A stretch of DNA of 37,590 bases from an uncultured Duodenibacillus sp. (lineage in GTDB: Bacteria; Pseudomonadota; Gammaproteobacteria; Burkholderiales; Burkholderiaceae_F), in the NCBI GenBank assembly GCA_944388865.1, contig CALXKM010000040.1:1-37590 (forward strand). Direction: 5' to 3'. This document shows positions 33,782-37,590 of this stretch, one piece after another (position 1 is the first letter of the stretch; the number at the start of each line of letters is the position of its first letter). Below the pieces are notes generated by a model. That model was not told where the DNA came from. It did no database searches and saw only the letters and a program-made list of their open reading frames with translations. The translations under genes and the position numbers were made by a program.

Positions 33782-36379
33782 TCAAGCCGCTGCCTGCGGC
33801 ACGCGAGGCAGCAGCGACAAAATGTAGCGAAAGGCGGCTCCGGCTTTGCCGGGCAAAAATTCAATCAAAGACTTGTAGCCGTACCAGGCGAGTTTCCCCA
33901 GCCGCACAAAGCCCGCCACGAAGCGATCGTCAACGTGTCCCTTGGGGGGAATGGCCCACATGCCTTCACGGGCAAAGGTGCAGCGGTTAAAAAGAATTTC
34001 ATCCGTGCTTGAGGCAAAGTCAAGGGCGGCTTCAAAGGCTTGCGGCTCAATCTTGATGACGTGCGCCTTGAAGCGGTGCGTTTGACCGCGCGAGGCGATG
34101 TCGATGAAGATTTCGTCCGCCAATGAAAGGCAAGAGAGAATTTCGCTTGAAGCGGCAACGCGCAGTTCTTGCTGGGAGTATTCGCAAAGCTGGGCTTTTT
34201 CGGGAGCGTTGTCGCTCTTTTTTAGAGCAACTCCGACGGGAATATCAAGCGGGATGCGCGGCAGACGGTGCTTTTGCACTTCTTCGACGGCAACGGCAGC
34301 AGCCGCTCCGAGCACCATCAGGTTGTAGACGATCCAGCCGATGTTGATGGCAAGCGTTGAAACTTGAGGATCAGCGGCCGTGACGGTTTTATAGATGCCC
34401 ACAAGAAGTCCCGCGAAATTTAAAGCAATCAAAATAAGAACCGGCTTGGCAATGCCCCAGTCGACGTACTTCTTGTCAATCGTCATGCCTTTAGCCGTGA
34501 CGTTGAATTTGCCTTTGTGCGGGAAGATCAAGGCAACCGTCGTGGGCAGCAGAATGTACCAGGAGAGCACCGTCTCATAGACGCCGCTTAAAAACGGATA
34601 GCGATAGCCCCTTTGCAGAATCTGATTGGTGATGGCCGCATGCACCATGTGCGGAATGACGTAGGCAAAGATGGCTGCGGCCGTGGCGTAGATCACGTAT
34701 ATGTCGGCAAACATGTAGGGAAGCGGCGCAACCAAAAAGATTAGGCGCGGCAATCCGTGCAGAAAGTGCACCATGGCATTGAAAAAGCAAAGCCGCTGAG
34801 GCAGCGACAAGCCTTTGCCCAAAAGGGGATTATCGAGCCTAAAAATCTGAATCATGCCGCGCGCCCAGCGGATGCGCTGACCAATATGCGCAGAAAGCGA
34901 CTCGGTCGAGAGCCCCGAGGCCACGGGCTTAGAGATGAAGGCCGACTTCCAGCCCAGGCGGTTGAGCTTTAAAGACGTGTGCGCGTCTTCCGTGACGGTT
35001 TCAACCGCAATGCCTCCGATCTGCATCAGAGCAGCGCGGCGCATGACGGCGCTTGACCCGCAGAACATGACGGCATTCCAGGTGTCGTTGCCTTTTTGGA
35101 TGAAGTCGTGAAAAAGCGAGTTTTCAATAGGCATTGCCCGCTCAAGGTGCAGATTCTTTTCAAAGGGATCGGGCGAGTAGAAGTGGTGCGGAGTCTGCAC
35201 CAGGGCAATTTTTTTGTCTTTGATGAGCCACCCTACGGTCGAGGTGAGAAAGTCGCACGAAGGCACGTGGTCGCAGTCAAAGATCACGATGAATTCGCCC
35301 TGAGTGAGCGTAAGGGCATGATTGATGTTGCCCGCCTTGGCGTGATTGTGCTCTTTTCTTTTGATGTAGTTGACGCCGATCGATGCGGCAAACTCGGCAA
35401 ACGCGTCGCGGCTGCCGTCATCTAAAAGGTGCACGCGAAGCTTTTCTTGGGGCCAGTCAAGATTGAGCGCAGCAAAAACCGTGGGCTTGATGACTTCTAA
35501 GGACTCATTGTAGGTCGGGATGAAGATGTCGACCGTGGGCCACGACGAGCGATCCTTGGGCATCGGACAGGGTTTGCGGTCAAGCACCCAGCAGACCTGA
35601 AAGTAGCCCAGCACCATGACGATGAAGGCGTAGATTTCTGCTGCCAGAAGCAAAAGACTTAAAAATAGATCAATGGGCGCAGAGGCATTGATGGTCGAGG
35701 TGCAGCGCCACCACAGATAGCGCCCAGAAACCGTGACCGAGATCACAAAGAGCACCATGAGCGTTATTCGCGCACGCACATGCGTAAAGCTCCAGGCCGA
35801 AAAGAGCATGATGGACAAAAAGATGACTTGGCCTTTGATGTCAAAGGGCTGCGTGATGCACAAAAGCGCCAAGGCGGCGATGACGACGGCAGCAGTTCTT
35901 ACAAGCAGCTTTTGAAATTTGCTTGAAGCTGCCGTTGAAGCGTCAGAGACAGCGTCATCGGCCGGGTTGTCGCTTAAGGTTTTGCCGATGCCTGCCAGAA
36001 GCCTTGTGCCTAGTCTGCCGATGGCTTCTCCCAGACGCTCAACGCCGCGCACGATTGCACGAACAAACCGCGCCAGGGGATTGTCTTTTTTAAAGTGCTC
36101 CCAGCTAAAGACCTGCACCAGACACAATAAAAGCGACTGCAAAAAGATGCGGATGACGTCAGAAGCCGTGGGCTTATCGAAATTGACGTGAGGATAAAGC
36201 CGCTTGCGATTGGCTCTGATGTCTTGCCAGTAGCCTCGCTCAAGAGGAACAAAGATCCAGGCAAGCACAAGCGAGACGGCATTGACCGTGAGCGCAAAAA
36301 GGCCCGTTCCGGCATCTGACCATTGAATGATGCTGCGGGCAAAGTGCTTGCGGATCTGTTTGAGCGAGAAAAGAAGCAT
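33782..36379 (-). CDS. bcsA: cellulose synthase catalytic subunit BcsA with degenerate PilZ domain
   Basis: An 865-residue GT2 processive synthase that polymerises UDP-glucose and exports the chain. Catalytic motifs are intact: DDG (320-322), DCD (368-370), TED (463-465) and QRIRW (501-505). Helices surround the GT core (about 30-45, 160-260, 520-660). It resembles enterobacterial BcsA in length and in the FFLWW-like RYLWWRCTSTIN region. The C-terminal PilZ domain is present, but the c-di-GMP motifs are changed. RxxxR is HRLPR (704-708), and the DxSxxG motif is EYSQQE (733-738). The synthase may therefore not be switched by c-di-GMP. First gene of bcsA-B-Z-G. Confidence 0.95.
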   Translation of the reverse strand: MLLFSLKQIRKHFARSIIQWSDAGTGLFALTVNAVSLVLAWIFVPLERGYWQDIRANRKRLYPHVNFDKPTASDVIRIFLQSLLLCLVQVFSWEHFKKDNPLARFVRAIVRGVERLGEAIGRLGTRLLAGIGKTLSDNPADDAVSDASTAASSKFQKLLVRTAAVVIAALALLCITQPFDIKGQVIFLSIMLFSAWSFTHVRARITLMVLFVISVTVSGRYLWWRCTSTINASAPIDLFLSLLLLAAEIYAFIVMVLGYFQVCWVLDRKPCPMPKDRSSWPTVDIFIPTYNESLEVIKPTVFAALNLDWPQEKLRVHLLDDGSRDAFAEFAASIGVNYIKRKEHNHAKAGNINHALTLTQGEFIVIFDCDHVPSCDFLTSTVGWLIKDKKIALVQTPHHFYSPDPFEKNLHLERAMPIENSLFHDFIQKGNDTWNAVMFCGSSAVMRRAALMQIGGIAVETVTEDAHTSLKLNRLGWKSAFISKPVASGLSTESLSAHIGQRIRWARGMIQIFRLDNPLLGKGLSLPQRLCFFNAMVHFLHGLPRLIFLVAPLPYMFADIYVIYATAAAIFAYVIPHMVHAAITNQILQRGYRYPFLSGVYETVLSWYILLPTTVALIFPHKGKFNVTAKGMTIDKKYVDWGIAKPVLILIALNFAGLLVGIYKTVTAADPQVSTLAINIGWIVYNLMVLGAAAAVAVEEVQKHRLPRIPLDIPVGVALKKSDNAPEKAQLCEYSQQELRVAASSEILSCLSLADEIFIDIASRGQTHRFKAHVIKIEPQAFEAALDFASSTDEILFNRCTFAREGMWAIPPKGHVDDRFVAGFVRLGKLAWYGYKSLIEFLPGKAGAAFRYILSLLPRVPQAAA

Positions 36380-36500
36380 GTGCGTTGCCGGTCTTTGAGG
36401 CTCAGTTTAAAAAAGGATGTCGGCTGCGGGCAATGAGCCGGCTTGTCGGTTTGTTTTCATCCTGAGTCTCTTTTTTGCGAGACCTCTCTAGCGGTGAGCA
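36380..36500 (-). promoter_or_regulatory. bcsA leader/promoter region
   Basis: A 120-base stretch between bcsA and an upstream terminator must hold the bcs promoter, but no convincing -35/-10 pair is visible. GTCTC/GAGAC arms around 36465-36482 can form a small hairpin. Confidence 0.3.
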
Positions 36501-36535
36501 AAACAAAAAGCAGACTGAACCGTGCTTCAGTCTGC
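36501..36535 (-). terminator. terminator upstream of bcsA (serves the flavoprotein remnant strand)
   Basis: GCAGACTGAA (36510-36519) and TTCAGTCTGC (36526-36535) form a perfect 10-bp stem. On the minus strand the stem is followed by TTTTTGTTTT (36509-36500). It insulates the bcs operon from transcription entering from the right. Confidence 0.85.
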
Positions 36536-36884
36536 ATGGCAACACGATTATAAAAGAGAGGCTCGCTTCAGAAGCCCGACAACGAGCGGAGCGTGCATAG
36601 AAAATTGTTTCAAAAAGCGAGTTGGAAAAGGATGATTTTGCTCGAGAATTTTCCCTTACAGGAAAGCTAGAAAATGGAAAAAGTACTGATAAATCAGATG
36701 GTTATTCGGATTTCGGAGAGAGCGGTCTCAAAAAAATAGAGTCTCGTGTAAACGACTTTGGTTTGATATGTTCTAAGGGATTGTCAGTAGACACTAAACC
36801 GAAACTCGGAAGGCTTGAGTTGAGTAATTTGTCGTGCTCTTTGGAAAATTTACACAGTTACGGGGAAAAAGCGAAGTATCCAGA
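36536..36884. other. AT-rich stretch without a recognisable gene
   Basis: A plus-strand frame is open from 36601 to 37086 with a TTG at 36622. Its first 85 residues (EKDDFAREFSLTGKLENGK...) look protein-like in composition but match nothing I know. The remainder is antisense to the flavoprotein remnant. There is no ribosome site. Composition is more AT-rich than the bcs genes, suggesting imported or eroded DNA. Confidence 0.4.
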
Positions 36885-36914
36885 GCGGCCAGCACAAAGA
36901 GTATTGCTGGCCGC
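36885..36914 (-). terminator. hairpin after the flavoprotein remnant
   Basis: GCGGCCAGCA (36885-36894) and TGCTGGCCGC (36905-36914) form a perfect 10-bp stem 17 bases beyond the stop codon at 36932. The nearest T run on the minus strand is about 15 bases further, so it is a weak rho-independent terminator. Confidence 0.55.
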
Positions 36915-36931
36915 AGGATCTAATAGGGATG

Positions 36932-37440
36932 TTATTTGCCAGAGGCAAAGGTTTGAGCTGCTATTCGACCGAAAGCATAGGCTTTGCCCAGAGCAGTACC
37001 GGACATGTAGGCGGCTACATGAACACCGCCCGTCATTTCGCCGGCAGCGTACAGACCTTCGATGGGCTCACCAAATACGTCAATGACGCGAGCCTGAGGA
37101 TTAATGCGCACACCGCACTATGTTGCGATTAATGCGGCAGTCGCAGGCATCAGCACAAAGGGAGCTTTGCGGATGGGCAAAGGTTTGCCGAAGCCAGAAG
37201 ACAGACTGGTGCGACCAAAGGCATCTTTGCCCGCCGGTGCAGTTTCATTGTAGGTTTGAACAGTTTTCTCAAGCACCTGAGGATCTAATCCAGCCTGGCG
37301 AGCGACATCGGCAATTGTTTGCCCGACGTAAGCAAAAGGAGTCTTGCCTTCTTCATCAATGCTTTCCCAGAAACGAGCATCGCGTTTGTCGGCCTTCATG
37401 GCGGCCTTGCGAATGTCGACATCAAAAGCCCTGTAAGCCC
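36932..37440 (-). pseudogene. fumarate-reductase-type flavoprotein, 3' fragment with in-frame stop
   Basis: About 170 C-terminal residues of an FAD-dependent fumarate/urocanate reductase-like protein (flavocytochrome c family) can be read in one frame. They include DKRDARFWESI, LEKTVQTYNE and GKDAFGR, then after a stop RINPQARVIDVFGEPIEGLYAAGEMTGG, an FAD-binding end. An in-frame TAG (37120-37118) falls where the family has TYGG: the codons read ACA TAG TGC GGT, so Tyr and the first Gly are both changed. The 5' part with the FAD-binding N-terminus is missing. Homology stops around a triple AGCCCTGT repeat. It is a broken paralogue, not functional as read. Confidence 0.85.
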
Positions 37441-37457
37441 TGTGAGTAGAGCCCTGT
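37427..37457. repeat. three direct copies of AGCCCTGT at the flavoprotein break
   Basis: AGCCCTGT occurs at 37427-37434, 37436-37443 and 37450-37457. It coincides with the point where flavoprotein homology ends, so it may mark the rearrangement joint. The final 37458-37590 contains no feature I can support. Confidence 0.6.
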
Positions 37458-37590
37458 AAGCAAATGTTATGGCAACGTGATTCTGACACCCTAAGTGGCA
37501 AAGTGGCGCGCACCCAGTAGAAAGGGTAATTTTTTCTAGCAAGTTACCAGTAAGACTTCTGGCAAGCAGAGCTTTTCAAACGTAAATGAG

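Noticed and set aside
36407-36460. 17-codon leader peptide frame upstream of bcsA on the minus strand
   Set aside because: The AGG that would serve as ribosome site touches the ATG, leaving no spacer; no regulatory codon run is seen.

Overview
The window reads as a chromosomal segment of a host-associated anaerobic or microaerobic betaproteobacterium, most like the Sutterellaceae (Sutterella/Parasutterella). This is inferred from gene content, not from a search. The pointers are a zinc-poor betaproteobacterial-type DksA, an HslV with the short MEQFHG propeptide, and a cluster of anaerobic respiration genes: periplasmic nitrate reductase, a DMSO-reductase-type enzyme, a Dcu C4-dicarboxylate carrier and a fumarate-reductase-like flavoprotein relic. 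Most of the DNA is moderately GC-rich. The two transposon-derived patches, the toxin-antitoxin patch and the right edge are visibly more AT-rich.

Layout. 1-1818: right part of an IS200/IS605-type element (truncated tnpA, complete tnpB, right end with hairpin) inserted into a GNAT toxin-like gene whose 3' part remains. 2036-8353 (+): housekeeping genes dksA, hslV, hslU, a possible 52-residue zinc-ribbon ORF, argB, a HAD nucleotidase-like gene and sppA. 8454-11371 (-): mnmA, engB, hemB. 11660-17031 (-): nap operon in the order napD-A-G-H-B, with electrons probably delivered by NapGH because no napC is present. 17543-18889 (-): Dcu carrier behind a roughly 400-base intergenic region carrying several palindromes. 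19301-22824 (-): dmsA, dmsB, a terminator, then a single-domain rhodanese. 23081-24740 (+): decayed IS607-type element with a beheaded serine recombinase but an intact TnpB. 24873-25625 (+): secreted endonuclease I. 25645-26721 (-): HigB-HigA-SecB-like three-gene module, which looks like a toxin-antitoxin-chaperone system. 26892-28205 (-): SGNH hydrolase and a GNAT acetyltransferase. 28384-36379 (-): tightly overlapping bcsA-bcsB-bcsZ-bcsG operon for phosphoethanolamine-modified cellulose. 36932-37440 (-): degraded flavoprotein gene.

How it fits together. Nap, the Dms-type reductase, Dcu (fumarate/succinate exchange) and the flavoprotein relic form an anaerobic respiration block. The bcs operon makes a surface polysaccharide. 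The most unusual observations are: (i) BcsA has a PilZ domain in which both c-di-GMP-binding motifs are lost; (ii) BcsZ has Asn at the position of the catalytic base Asp243 of E. coli BcsZ; (iii) the bcs locus has no bcsC, bcsQ, bcsE or bcsF nearby; (iv) there is a probable HigBA-SecB-like TAC module; (v) two unrelated TnpB guide nucleases are present, one stranded without a working recombinase.
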